Shown here one piece after another: positions 44,120 through 55,153 of a DNA stretch of 64,000 nt. Numbering within the stretch: position 1 is the first letter of the stretch; every line of letters starts with the position of its first letter. The position numbers and the translations under genes are program-made. Source of the stretch: Tetracladium setigerum (Eukaryota; Ascomycota; Leotiomycetes; Helotiales); contig PZJY01000013.1 of the NCBI GenBank assembly GCA_031472005.1, forward strand, positions 1 to 64,000. Reading direction: 5' to 3'. Under the pieces are notes generated by a model, which saw nothing but the letters and a program-made list of their open reading frames with translations, was not told the origin of the DNA and searched no databases.

Positions 44120-45413
44120 ATGTCCGCATTAGAGGTCAACCCGACAGTATCAACTACCAAGTTGGAACTTCGAACAGCATATGGACCGGTCTTTCGCGAT
44201 GTGCTCAATCTGCCACCACGAGATTGTACAGCAGAAGAGATCCCGTGATCGATCTTCTGCCCATATACTCGGAGCATCTCGAGGACCGCAAGGCTCTCGC
44301 GAAGAAGATCCGAAAAGCAGCCGTCAACACAGGATTCTTTTATATCAAAAACCATGGTATCGATGAAAAGATTATCGCAAATGCGAAAAAGCAACTGTTG
44401 ACGTACGTGGCAAATAACGAAATTTCTGAAGAGAAGGGAGCACTGATCGAGGAGTACAGCTTCATGAAACAATCGACTGAGGCGAAGATGGTGATCAGCA
44501 AATCAAAGTCTAAGTACTTCAATGGCTACAATCATCAGGGAAGCACAAGAATCAGCCCGACCGAGAGCTTGGACGTGAAGGAGTCGCTTGGATGGAGGTA
44601 TCAACCAGAACATGACCCAGAGACTAAAGATCTCAGTGCTATTCCGGAAGAGGTCAAGCCCTGGCTACGAGGCGAGGAATTTATCTGGGAAGGAACTTCG
44701 CATCTCCCGAACTTCAAAGAGGAGGTGCTCGCTTATTGGAAAGCTTGTTTGACACTTGCACGCAAGTTGATTAAGATCTTTGCATTAAGTCTTGATCTCC
44801 CAGAAGATTACTTTGATAGCAGGACTACGTATCCTGGTGCTGATGGCGTCTTCAATTACTATCCTCCTGTGACAGAAAGCAAGAAAAATAACAGAGAGGA
44901 GCAGGTAGGGATTGGAAGTCATACTGACTTACAGTTGTTTACATTACTCTGGCAGGACATGGTCGGTGGATTGCAAGTGTTGAATAAGGAGGGACAGTGG
45001 ATCAAAGCAGTTCCTATTGAAGGAACAATTGTGGTCAATATCGGGGATTTCATGATGAGATTGTGTAATGATATGTACAAGAGTACTGTCCACAGGGTGT
45101 TCAACCGGACGACGGTCGAGAGGTTGTCGATGCCTTTCTTTTTCGGTAATGCTTACCTCCAAACCTTTCAATTCTTGCTGACAATTTAGGATTGAATTTC
45201 AATTGCGTAGAAGGCGTTGTATCTTCGTGTATATCTCCCGAAAATCCCGCAAAGTATGAACCGATATCATGTGGCGACTGTAAGTGCTTGAGACTGCGCA
45301 AGCCTCCTGTTGACGAGAAACTGATTCGTTCTCCAGGGTGCCAACAAAGGTTTAGGATCGATGCGGAAGAAGCCGAAAAGAAAAGAGTGCTGGACGCGAC
45401 TGTTGTGGCATGA
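44120..45413 (+). pseudogene. 2OG-Fe(II) oxygenase, isopenicillin-N-synthase-like, one-base frameshift
   Basis: Exons 44120..45145, 45190..45279 and 45337..45413 give about 397 residues if one base is missing. The start MSALEVNPTVSTTKLELRTA leads into AYGPVFRDVLNLPPRD and TAEEIP, but the next codon is TGA (44246-44248); in the neighbouring frame it continues VIDLLPIYSEH, as family members do. The third base of the Pro codon at 44243-44245 seems lost. The rest is intact: NTGFFYIKNHGI, iron ligands H and D in GSHTDLQLFTLLW, the distal His in STVHRVF, and the 2OG Arg in VERLSMPFFFG. The family performs hydroxylation, desaturation or ring closure in secondary or nucleobase metabolism. Real mutation and assembly error both remain possible. 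Confidence 0.85.
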
Positions 45414-46381
45414 AAAACAGAAGAGAAACGCTGTTTTTTGCTTATATATGAAAAACAGATCAAAGAAAATGCAAAACTCTTTAAGAATCTTTCTACCTAC
45501 TAAACTGATTAATCTCCCCATATCCAAGTCCCCAGAAGTCATATTCCTAAGTTAGCCACGTTGAGTAACCTGCTCCCTACCAAAACCCTAAGACCCACGC
45601 CAGGAAATACAACGATATGCGAATGGGAAATGGAGATGCCGTAATAGATTTGTGAGTATCAACTGGCAAGTATAGAGACTCCTGTAATGGTTTAGGCATC
45701 ACTTAATCCTAGGACCACCTGGTGAATTTTAGCTTTTGTCACCAGCTGAAGAGTGAAAACGTCTCTTATGAAATTATCAAGTCATGAAGTAGCGCTCAAA
45801 CTCTTCAAAACAGGTCCCCATGGCTCTGGTGATTTGCCCACTTTTCTCCAGATGAAGCCTTGGAAGCGCTCATCGACGAGGTTTGCAGGATCTCGCTGTT
45901 CCCACAAAGCCTTTCAGACCCTAAGACAGATCAGTGGGAACGATAGTCGGGGTAATTTGTGCTTCAAGGCCTTACGACAATTCCAGAGATGTCTAGGTTT
46001 GCCTCTAAGGCTAGAGGTGGCAGGCTCTCATTTCGAATGTAGGTACAGTTAGGGCTACCACACGCCATTTAGAAGATGGTGGCTACTCGTGTTATTACGG
46101 ATATCTGCTCAAATTTATTGCTAAGCTTGGATTTATGGTACAGGATTGATGTGGTGGTGGTCGTGAGGTGGTTTCACGTTGATGCTCGCTGCCGGCTATC
46201 CAATTCAGCTACAGCTACTTATATCACACTTTATGGATTTTAGGTCTGTAACGTAACTTATGGAAACTTATCTTGAATACTTCGCGCGGGGCTGACAGGT
46301 GAAGCGAGTTGCCAGCTAAATTACGGGTTTGTATTAATTTCCACCTCCTGCTATTATTTTAACAGAAAACATTCCGACATT
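45414..46381. other. Intergenic, 1 kb
   Basis: No gene supported on either strand. Short plus-strand frame at 45753-46052 lacks coding character. Confidence 0.45.
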
Positions 46382-48466
46382 TTATACCAATTCAAAGACT
46401 TGGAGAGCTACCCCTCTTTCCCTGTAAACTATAAGAAGTGTCCTGAGATCCCCAATTCCAACTTTCCATGTTCGTATCACCCCTGAATCTGTGAAACTAT
46501 CTACTGGTGCGGGTGGTAATCGAGGGTCATCAAATTGTATTTTGCCACTTGATACATGCCGAAAGGCCAAGTGGTAGGCATTATCCTCTTCAGACAAACA
46601 ATCTACAGCCTCAAAGTTGCTGGGCAGAGGACCAAGGCACGCTTCATCATGCATGAACTTATGCACGTAGCACTCGCCCACGACTTGGAACTGGCCAGCT
46701 TGTGTTTTCCGCAGGACGAGCGGCTTATGACAACCCAGTAAAACTGAGACAATGTCTCCCTCTCTTGCAAGCTGGGGCCCCAAGCCTATGTATCCCTCGA
46801 TTGTTCTGAATAGTGTTCTCGACTTGGCGTAAGAAGAGACGAAGCCCAAGTATTTCGCAGCATCACTGCCCTTTGGGACGATGAAATCGTCGCCTGGCGG
46901 AGTACAAAGCCAAGCTCTCAATGCAGTCTGACCCCCGCGAGGCTAGGAAGACGAGTAAGAGGCGGGGAATATCTGTCACTGAATAGGTTGAAGCATATAG
47001 TTTGACAGAATGCATCAAACATGGATCCACCAGCAACGTATGAGTCTTCTCCGAGGTCTAGGGAAGCAAGCCTTTGTAACTCTTTGATATTCTGGTCCCT
47101 GGAGCCCTCCAACGCGATTTTTATCCGCCATAGTGATAGTCCCAATTTGTACACCAATCGCCCCCAACACACCCCGAATTGTGTACTTTATATCAGCGTA
47201 GGATGACCCACAAGCGCTGGCTGCACCTTTTAGTCGGTTCTCATGACTCTTTGTTTGCCAGTCCGGCACCCACTGGAAACCCAGTGAGCCGTTGAAATGA
47301 ATTGCCATTGTGAAACCATTAGACGGACATGATGAGGGGGGAAAAACAGGATTCAAGCGGACAATCTGAGACGTTTGAAACAAGAACGATATATCTAGTT
47401 AGATTTGACTAACAGTAGGCATGCCAGAGTCTTGCTCTCCAATTTGAGCGAAACATAATATGCTGAGAGATTTGGTCTGTTTAACGTACGTGATGGCGAT
47501 GGTCTCGTATACTTGAGCAGTAGTTTTGGAATAGTCCGGTTCAATGTCCAACCCCTTCTCTCTGCCATTGATCTGGCTGAGGCCGTAAACTCTGTCTCTT
47601 GGATCTGAGCATTGGCTTGTCTTGCTGTTCCCAATTAGCGTCCCCAATGTTTCAAATCCGTCGTAATTGCATAGCCGAAAAACATGTAGAACACGATTAT
47701 CAAATGCTTGAGACATAGAACCAAGCACGCCCGCAGCTGTCCATTTCATCTGTAAAGCTAAGATGGCATTGCGGTATGATTCCCATGGGATCGTTTTGCG
47801 GCCACAGGTAACGACTGCAGTTTTTGAGTTTGCCAAACGATTTTCCTGGCGAATCCACACTCTCTCAACCTATGACCGCTGTAGTTAGTGGTAAAGTGCC
47901 AGGAGCTCTCTCCGGCCATAAGGGAAGTCCTTGCTTCTGTCGGCCCAGCTTGGGTCAGTATGCTCGTGTTCCGATGGCATTAATGTTGTTTCAAGCCAGT
48001 TGGTTTCTATGTGAAAGTCCAGCGAGACTAGAAGTTCCAAAGCATAAGTACTGTCGTCTGCCTCTTCACCCAGCCAAACGGTGACGCTATTTGCCAACGT
48101 GTATATACCTTGCATTCTACCGACTTGTTGGCCTCTTTCTCTCAAATCTTGCTGATTGACGCAGATAGAATCAATCCACAAGGTGCGAGGTCGATCGACG
48201 TATCGGAGATGTCGTAAAGCGATTTCAGGGTTTTGTGTTATAGCAAGAGTACCAAGGTTTCCTTCAAAATGAACAAGGCTAGAACTCTGAACTAAGCCCC
48301 AGGTGTACGACAGTGCTTCATAGGTGGGGGCCTTCTCTGGACTCAAACGTATGCTGGTGAGAGAGATTTCAATGTCGGCAGAGAATGAATTCGGGAGTAT
48401 CGTAAGTAGTCGAATCTGGTCTGGCTTCGGGATGAGATCAAGAGGTGAGTATACGTATGATGGCAT
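46382..48466 (-). pseudogene. HET-domain gene, disrupted
   Basis: From ATG 48466 (MPSYVYSPLDLIPKPDQIRL) the HET core reads PTYEALSYTWG, PEIALRHLRYVDRPRTLWIDSICVNQQDLRERGQQV and GIYTLANSVTVWLGE. Two stops, TAA at 47885-47887 and TAG at 47870-47872, then sit within 18 bp of one frame, between LLALYH and VERVWIRQENRLA, a point where family members read straight through. No GT-AG or GC-AG intron removes both in phase. Beyond lie DPRDRVYGLSQI, an intron-like gap to WVPDWQTKSHENR (47273-47413), at least one more frame change near 47150 and another at about 46920, and the typical HET C-terminus GYIGLGPQLAREGDIVSVLLG with VVGECYVHKFMHDEA. The upstream neighbour is transcribed divergently. Confidence 0.78.
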
Positions 48467-49034
48467 GTTGGAGTCCGTAAAGTATAGGGACGGCCTGGTA
48501 ACGATTTGTGATGTGACACTATTCAAAGGTTAATTAATCACTTGGGGTCTGGATATTTATATTGATATGAGAGCTTTGGGGCGAGCGCTGTGGCTGCCGC
48601 CGAGGCTGAGCCTCATAGAATGCCCTTCACCAAGTAGCGCGAGGCTGATTACTTGGCGTTCGACAGGGCGGGATGGGGGGCCAGACCCGGACCCCCATTG
48701 AAGTAATGATTGAGGCTTCATTGGCTGAAGATTGGCCGATAACGCGATGGTGACATTTCCTCGGTCTGAAAAAATAAGGGCCTTTCATGACATGCAGAAG
48801 GAGAACACTTCCATGGAAGAAGCCGTTTAGTTTCCCATTCATTGCATTGCGAACTTGGAGATAGATACTGTACCATGATGTGACATTTTCTATATACTTT
48901 CCTGATATCTCCTTTCGAATTCTTGCACTTTCTACCACCGCATTCATCTCTTTCTTTGTTTGTTGACCCCCACCAAAGATCGATCAATCGTTCACTATCT
49001 TCAACACCACCACATATAAGATCACATCACAGTC
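48467..49034. other. Divergent promoter region, 0.6 kb
   Basis: Lies between the HET relic and the siroheme synthase gene. The last 60 bp are CT-rich (TTCACTATCTTCAACACCACC) and fit a fungal 5' UTR. This is the boundary between accessory and conserved genes. Confidence 0.5.
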
Positions 49035-50777
49035 ATGGCGATCACGTCTTTGCTGACTTCGATCGATTGTACCGACCATATCCACCTGATTGTCGGCTCA
49101 AATCCTCTTGCTGCGGCGCGATGTGCCAAATCCGTTGAAGTGGGCGCAAAACCGATCCTTATCGCAGCTGAATCCGCACAACTACACTACACACTCCAGA
49201 AGAAGATCGACAATGGGGAGGTTGAATGGATTAAGAAGGACTTCGAGGACAGTGATGCCCTCCAGCGGGGGAGACCGCAGATAAATGGTGTCGTGGATGC
49301 TGTCTTCGTTACGCTGGGACCTCGCAATCCTTCAAGCGCAAAGATATCACTACTCTGTAGGCAGAATCGAATCCCAGTCAACGTTTCCGACTCTCCCACG
49401 TTATGCACATTTTCACTCCTCTCAACTCATACCGATGGTCCCCTCCAAATCGGCGTCACGACGAACGGCAAAGGCTGCAAACTCTCCTCCAGAATCCGGC
49501 GAGAGATTGCGTCGTCTCTTCCCCCGCAGCTCGGCACAGCATGCGCAAGACTTGGGATGATCCGCAGACGCATACAAGAGGAGGATCATCTGTCTCACAT
49601 GGCGCTGGCTGGTGATTTGGAGGAGGAGGAGACAACGGACCAGACGTCGACCTTTAACAAATTGGTTACAGAGGCGGATCTGGATGCGGCAAAGAACAGA
49701 AGAATACGCTGGCTTTCCCAGATCTGCGAATACTGGCCACTTCGACGCCTGGCAAATATCACAGACGAGGATGTTGGGGCGGTGTTGCAAGCATATTCCG
49801 CCAATCCTTCGACCACCACCCCTCTTGAAGCCACCAAATTGGACAATCGGAATCGAAGGGGGAGGATCATACTGGCAGGAAGTGGTCCAGGTCATCCTGA
49901 TCTGCTCACTAGAGCGACACACAAGGCAATTCTTACCGCAGATGTGATTCTCGCTGACAAACTTGTCCCTTCTGGCGTTTTGGACTTGATCCCACGTCGA
50001 ACACCAGTTCACATCGCCCGCAAATTCCCAGGGAATGCCGAACGAGCACAAGAAGAATTGCTAGCACTCGGTCTTGCTGGGTTGAAGGCAGGGCACACGG
50101 TTCTGCGGTTGAAGCAAGGGGATCCCTACATCTATGGACGTGGTGGGGAGGAATTCGAGTACTTCAGGAAGGAAGGATTTGGTGATGTTATAACAGTGTT
50201 GCCAGGAATAACGAGCGCGTTGAGCGCACCTCTTTTTGCCGGTATTCCTGCTACGCAAAGAGCGGTCAGCGATCAGGTTTTAATCTGCACAGGCACCGGG
50301 AGAAAAGGCAAGCCGACTGTGCCACCGGAGTTTGTGAAGACGAGGACAGTGGTCTTCTTGATGTCTCTCCACCGGATCAATGCTTTGGTAGATGACTTGA
50401 CATCTTGGGATTCGGTCGACGCAAAGGTCACGTCAGACGATGGCGAAGTTGACAAGAGCAGGAAACTCTGGCCAAAGAACACTCCTTGTGCGGTTCTCGA
50501 AAGGGCGAGTTGTCCTGACCAACGAGTCATCCGAACAACATTGGAGTTTGTGGGTGCTGCCATCGAGGAGGAGGGATCGAGACCTCCTGGATTGTTGGTG
50601 CTTGGTGATGCATGCAACGTTCTGCACAAGGGAGAACCGGGAAGAAAATGGCTTGTAGAGGAGGGCTTTACTAGGTTTGGTGAAGACGTCGGGCTGGAAG
50701 AGTTGCTGATCGGGGAGGCGGTACGGCCAGAAGTGGTGACCAGAGGCGACAGCTTTGGAAAGGAATTGAAGGTATGA
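49035..50777 (+). CDS. Siroheme synthase: precorrin-2 dehydrogenase plus uroporphyrinogen-III methyltransferase
   Basis: Single exon, 580 residues. The N-terminal 200 residues form a Met8/CysG-N-like NAD-binding domain (HIHLIVGSNPLAAARCAKSVEVGAKPI is the Rossmann start; VDAVFVTLGPRN and ISLLCRQNRIPVNVSD follow). From about residue 275 the tetrapyrrole methylase domain appears: GRIILAGSGPGHPDLLTRAT, DVILADKLVP, LRLKQGDPYIYGRGGEE and VLPGITSALSAPLFAGIPATQR. It makes sirohydrochlorin from uroporphyrinogen III with S-adenosylmethionine, giving the sirohaem cofactor of sulfite and nitrite reductases. Yeast splits these between Met1 and Met8; filamentous fungi carry this fused form. Whether it also chelates iron is not evident. 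It converges on SPC19 109 bp away. Confidence 0.93.
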   Translation: MAITSLLTSIDCTDHIHLIVGSNPLAAARCAKSVEVGAKPILIAAESAQLHYTLQKKIDNGEVEWIKKDFEDSDALQRGRPQINGVVDAVFVTLGPRNPSSAKISLLCRQNRIPVNVSDSPTLCTFSLLSTHTDGPLQIGVTTNGKGCKLSSRIRREIASSLPPQLGTACARLGMIRRRIQEEDHLSHMALAGDLEEEETTDQTSTFNKLVTEADLDAAKNRRIRWLSQICEYWPLRRLANITDEDVGAVLQAYSANPSTTTPLEATKLDNRNRRGRIILAGSGPGHPDLLTRATHKAILTADVILADKLVPSGVLDLIPRRTPVHIARKFPGNAERAQEELLALGLAGLKAGHTVLRLKQGDPYIYGRGGEEFEYFRKEGFGDVITVLPGITSALSAPLFAGIPATQRAVSDQVLICTGTGRKGKPTVPPEFVKTRTVVFLMSLHRINALVDDLTSWDSVDAKVTSDDGEVDKSRKLWPKNTPCAVLERASCPDQRVIRTTLEFVGAAIEEEGSRPPGLLVLGDACNVLHKGEPGRKWLVEEGFTRFGEDVGLEELLIGEAVRPEVVTRGDSFGKELKV

Positions 50778-50886
50778 ATATGTGGAACCATATCTGTTTG
50801 AATTGCATAGCGTGGGTATAGAAAATAGACAAAACCTCCAACTCCGTCCATACCCCAGTCTCGTGCTCCTGATTGTTGTGCGTAGC

Positions 50887-51498
50887 TCATTCGACTTCAT
50901 CCCTCATATTCCCAGCAACGCTCATCCTTAGTTGCCTCTGCCGTTGTTTACTCTGTAACTCCAACCTCTCCACGGCATATCCCAACCTCTCCTTCTTGCT
51001 CTTCAAGGCCTTCAAGCGTAACATCTTCTCCTCACTTCCACTCCCAGCTTTCCTGACCAGACGATCCAAACTTCGCTTCTTCCGCAAGCCTCCATCATCG
51101 TTCCCGGCGCCCTCCAGTCTCCCTTCCAGCAGCTCACTACGTGCGATCAAGGCACCTTGCCGCCGCTCCATCTTCGAAACATGTTGCGTCGCTCGTGCGA
51201 GAAGAGTTGCGATGGCGGGGGCAAGTTCGGAAGCAAGGGATGCTTGAGCGTCGTGAAGTGTGGATTGCGGGGTGAGCTCAAAATGCTGCGAGCCGTCAGA
51301 TGATAGTTATATATGACGAGGGGATAGTTTATTCTGGGTGCTCACTCGAGTGCTTGAAAGTACCGTCTTCATTCGTGGGTAGTCTTTGATGCCGCGATCG
51401 AGAATGGTGATGGAGGAGTCGAGTAGCGAAAGCGAGGACCGCAGAGAGGCGACCGATGCCGAGAGGGAGGCCGCTGAAGATGCCGATGCGGAAGACAT
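50887..51498 (-). CDS. SPC19: DASH complex subunit Spc19
   Basis: Two exons, complement(50887..51285, 51346..51498), joined in phase 0 over a 60-bp intron (GTGAGC...CGCAG), give 183 residues. The family signature is clear: SLSASVASLRSSLSLLDSSI, ILDRGIKDYPRMKTVLSSTR then HFELTPQSTLHDAQASLASE, with a C-terminal coiled coil (ARSELLEGRLEG, LRLKALKSKKERLGYAVERL). Spc19 is part of the ten-subunit DASH/Dam1 ring that couples kinetochores to microtubule plus ends. Length agrees with other filamentous fungi. No anomalies. Confidence 0.9.
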
Positions 51499-51770
51499 TT
51501 TTGACGCGTTGAGACCAAGATCAAGAGGTCAATGATGGATTTTTGAATCTTGTACTCTGTCCGTTTAGATTGTCTACGAATATCAACAAACAACGCGATC
51601 ATCTCAATTCGCTGCCTTGGCATCCCACATGGCCAAGGCGGTCTGCGATTCTGCCCTGGTTCGATTATCAAAAAGCAATTGGAGCTCAGTATTCGAGGTC
51701 CTTCCCAAACATTTTTTTCCATCTCCAATCATTTCTAAACACACAACTCGGTCTCGCCAATCCGGTCGCC

Positions 51771-53770
51771 ATGAAGAGGAAGTCTGACTCCCAATTGGAA
51801 GGCCGGCATGGCAAAGGGAAGGGGATTCTGAAGAAGCGCGCAAAAACAGGTAATTCTTCCCATCACACCACTCTTTGCCATGCTGAACATTTGCAGTCCT
51901 CACCAAGGAACAAATCCACAAGTGCTTTCAAGTAGATCTCTCCGCTAAAGCTACTCTCGCGCAATATACGGCCGATTACGCAGCTTCCCAACCATACAGA
52001 CATAGTGTTATCAGCTCTCTGATCGACGATGCCCTCCTACGTTCGGTCCGCGATGAGGTTCGCGACAATGTCCAATTCACACCCAAGGAGACCGACATTT
52101 ACAAGATACATCAGTCTGGTGATTTGGCAAATTTGGATGGACTTGACGACGGGGCTCTGGAAAAACTCCCTTCACTGCTGAGGTTGAGGGATGCAATGTA
52201 CTCATCGGTCTTCCGAGAATATGTCGCTGCAATAACTGGATCGGGGGAATTGAGCGGGAGGAAGACGGACATGGCCATCAATGTCTACACGCCTGGGTGT
52301 CACCTATTGTGCCATGATGATGTGATTGGGAGTCGCAGAGTGAGCTACATTCTCTACCTCACAGATCCAGATATTCCCTGGCAGGCAGAGTGGGGTGGCG
52401 CATTGAGATTGTTTCCTACCGAAACATTTGAGGATGAGGGCGAGAAAACGGTCACACCAAGTCCAGACTATGAGAAGATCATACCACCAGCTTGGAATCA
52501 ACTGAGTTTTTTCGCGGTCCAACCAGGAGAAAGCTTCCATGATGTCGAGGAAGTGTACCATGCCGAGAACAAGGAGCAGTTGAAGAAGGAGGGAGGAAGG
52601 ATTCGAATGGCGATCAGTGGTTGGTACCATATCCCGCAAATTGGCGAGGATGGTTACGTCGAAGGAGCAGAAGAGAAGTGGGGAGCCAACAGCAGCTTGA
52701 AGCAGCTTCAGGGCCACCCGGATCGCTACGACTTCCCGAAGTCGCAAGTTGTTACCGTTGAGACGCCTTCGGACTCGAGACCGAATCTGGGATTGGAAGA
52801 GCCGGATATCGACTTTTTGCTGAAGTACATGGCACCTACATATCTCACACCCGACACTTTGGACCAGGTCAAAGAGCATTTTGTGGAGGAATCGAGTGTT
52901 ACGCTTGATACTCTGCTATCCAAGAAATTCTCCGCAAAGGTACGACAGCACATTGAAGAGCAGGAGAAGTCGAAGTTGCCTACAAGCACCAAAGAAATTG
53001 AGAAGGGCTCGTGGGAGGTTGCAAAACCACCACACAAACACCGATATCTTTACCAACAGCCGTCACTTTCGGCCAGTCAGGAGGATGACACGGATGAAGA
53101 TCCGATAAAGGAATTGCTGGAGGTATTCTTGCCAAGCTCCCAGTTCAGGAAATGGCTGGAGATTGCAACTGATTGTCAAATTGAAAGCTTTGACTTGATG
53201 GCTCGAAGGTTCCGACGTGGGGAAGATTACTCTCTTGCTACCGGTCACGATGGTGATGCTCGCTTGGAGCTGTGCTTGGGATTGACACCAACTCCTGGCT
53301 GGGGTGCAGAGGAAGCAGAGGAACAAGATGAGGCGGAGGAAGTCAAGGAAGAGCCAAAGAAGAAGGGAAAGAAATCTCAAAAACAAGCATCGACAGAAAA
53401 GCCGAAGGAGGAAATTGAAGCCGAGGATCAAGACGATGTCGGCGGACACGAAGTATACATGGCTGGTGACAATCAAGATGACGCGGATGCTGCGATCTAC
53501 AAGGCAGCTGGGGATGAAAATGAGGATGGTGGGATTTTGTTCACGAGCCCAGCTTCATGGAACAACTTGAGCATTGTGCTGAGAGATGCCGGTATCTTGA
53601 AATTTGTCAAGTACGTGAGTCGGAGTGCAAAGGGTGATCGATGGGATATATCTGCGGCCTTTGGAGTCAAAGACATTGAAGAAAATGAGGAGGATTTGAA
53701 TGATCAAAAGAGCAGCGAGGAGGAAGAGTTCAACGGTTTTCCACCCTCGGATGACAGCGACTCAGATTAA
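51771..53770 (+). CDS. Tpa1/Ofd1-type prolyl hydroxylase
   Basis: Exons 51771..51849 and 51897..53770, intron 47 bp (GTAATT...TTGCAG, branch GCTGAAC), give 650 residues. The basic, NLS-like start MKRKSDSQLEG...KKRAK is followed by LTKEQIHKCFQVDL. The 2OG-Fe(II) domain has PGCHLLCHDDVIG (first ligand pair His/Asp near residue 165), FHDVEEVYH and the co-substrate Arg in GGRIRMAISGWYH. A second, non-catalytic double-stranded helix domain (Ofd1 C-terminal) spans roughly residues 260-540, split by a Glu/Lys-rich low-complexity insert. Yeast Tpa1 and fission yeast Ofd1 hydroxylate a prolyl residue of ribosomal protein uS12 and affect translation termination and hypoxic sterol control. Confidence 0.92.
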
Positions 53771-55153
53771 GAAGTTAATGATGACATGATATCTACGAAC
53801 CAATAGACAAAATTCTTCTCTTACTGCAATAATGTGCAACTTGACCATAGCACCCACAGCCTTGAAAAGCCTTCGATTATCACAACACCCCAACAATCTA
53901 TTAATATCCAAATGGCTTCTTACATGGGAAATAGAAGTTACCACTTTCTCTGGGTCTGCATTGTCTGGAAGTTCCGATTGCGACCATAGCGTGTAGGGCC
54001 CAGTAATCAGAAACTGCAATCAGACAGTCCTTAAAAAATTATGGTATCGAGACGATTTACTTTTGATGATACTTCCCCTTCACTGACCGTTGATTTTGTT
54101 GAAGGGTTTTTATTTGCGAATGATTCTATTACCGTTCCATTGCATAGTTCTGTTACAGTTCCCTTTGCAAATAGATCGTTTTTGTGGATAGTTCCTCTCT
54201 TTTATTCTTATTCCTCTTACTCAAGATTTAGAGCTAGAAATAAAAGTAAGCATACCTTCTTTTGAGGTATCGATTGGCCGAGTGGCTTAGTAGGAGTATA
54301 CTTGGCTTCTTTTCTCTGTCTTCTTTTGATCTTCTTCGCCTTCTCTATATCCGTGTCTATTATAAGAAAATGAAATCCTAAGAAGTCTTTTTTCAATCAT
54401 ACTTCTCGTTTTATGCCAAAAAAAAACGGACCAGAAACGTTCGCAAAAAGGGACTTTTTGTAAAAAGGAACTATGTGATAAAAATCTGACCGTAACTAGA
54501 CGGTTCATTTGTATTCATTAATATAACAGAATATGGTGGCTACTATAAAGCAACCACAATATCAGAGCTGCTCGGCACGCTATAGTAGGGGAGGCAAAAA
54601 AGGTCACCTACCGAACTTGTTGGCGCCAGAAGGTTGCAGAGTTGTGTAGATGTAGATGTACAAAGCAATTTACTTACCTAGTCCGAGCTTTAATTGAGGT
54701 GAAGGATTCCAATAGAGCAAAGTTGATAAAGAAACAAAAGGAAAATAAAGGAGTAACATGGCTAAGATACCCCTAGATTTATCAAGAGGGAATTTACAGT
54801 AAACAACAGCCTCGCGAGAAGGCTCTCGAAGGATACGGCATTCTATAACTTCAGACAAAGTACTTGATATCCATCTATTGGTTGGGTTCACGAGTGTCCT
54901 CTCGTTTTATTGCTTCTCGGAATGTTAAAGGCCGGCTAAAGTGCGGAAGAATGTCCGGACACCCCTACATGACTTCTTCAAGTCGTCATGCCGCCAGCTA
55001 ATCCCCTCCAGAACAACATCTATATTGCCAAACTTCAATCCTATCCCCAAGTCATGATGCGGTAGCATTATCCCTTTAATTTAGATTTACCCAAGCTCTA
55101 AGCTCCAAGCTCCGCGTTCACAGCCTCGTCCGACACACAATCAAGTCTCGAGA
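53771..55153. other. Intergenic, 1.4 kb, with a MITE-like inverted repeat
   Basis: No gene supported. A pair of imperfect inverted repeats about 45 bp long brackets 54142-54478. The remainder has low-complexity AT and CT stretches. The last 60 bp form the leader of the next gene. Confidence 0.5.
54142..54478. mobile_element. Possible MITE/SINE-like element
   Basis: CATAGTTCtgttacAGTTCCCTTTGC on the left is matched in inverted form on the right (reading the complement of about 54430-54478, CATAGTTCCttttt...AGTCCCTTTTTGCG), with both arms continuing about 20 bp further (TCGTTTTTGTGG versus ACGTTTCTGG). The 340-bp span has no coding capacity. Inside, TGGCCGAGTGGCTTAG at about 54275 resembles the A box of a tRNA-Leu/Ser promoter, but no B box or tRNA fold follows. 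Confidence 0.4.

Noticed and set aside
47885..47960. GC-AG intron (GCAAGG...CATAG) in the HET relic
   Set aside because: Both possible acceptors leave an immediate in-frame stop.
54270..54350. tRNA-Leu/Ser gene
   Set aside because: Only an A-box-like motif is present; no anticodon arm, B box or acceptor pairing follows.
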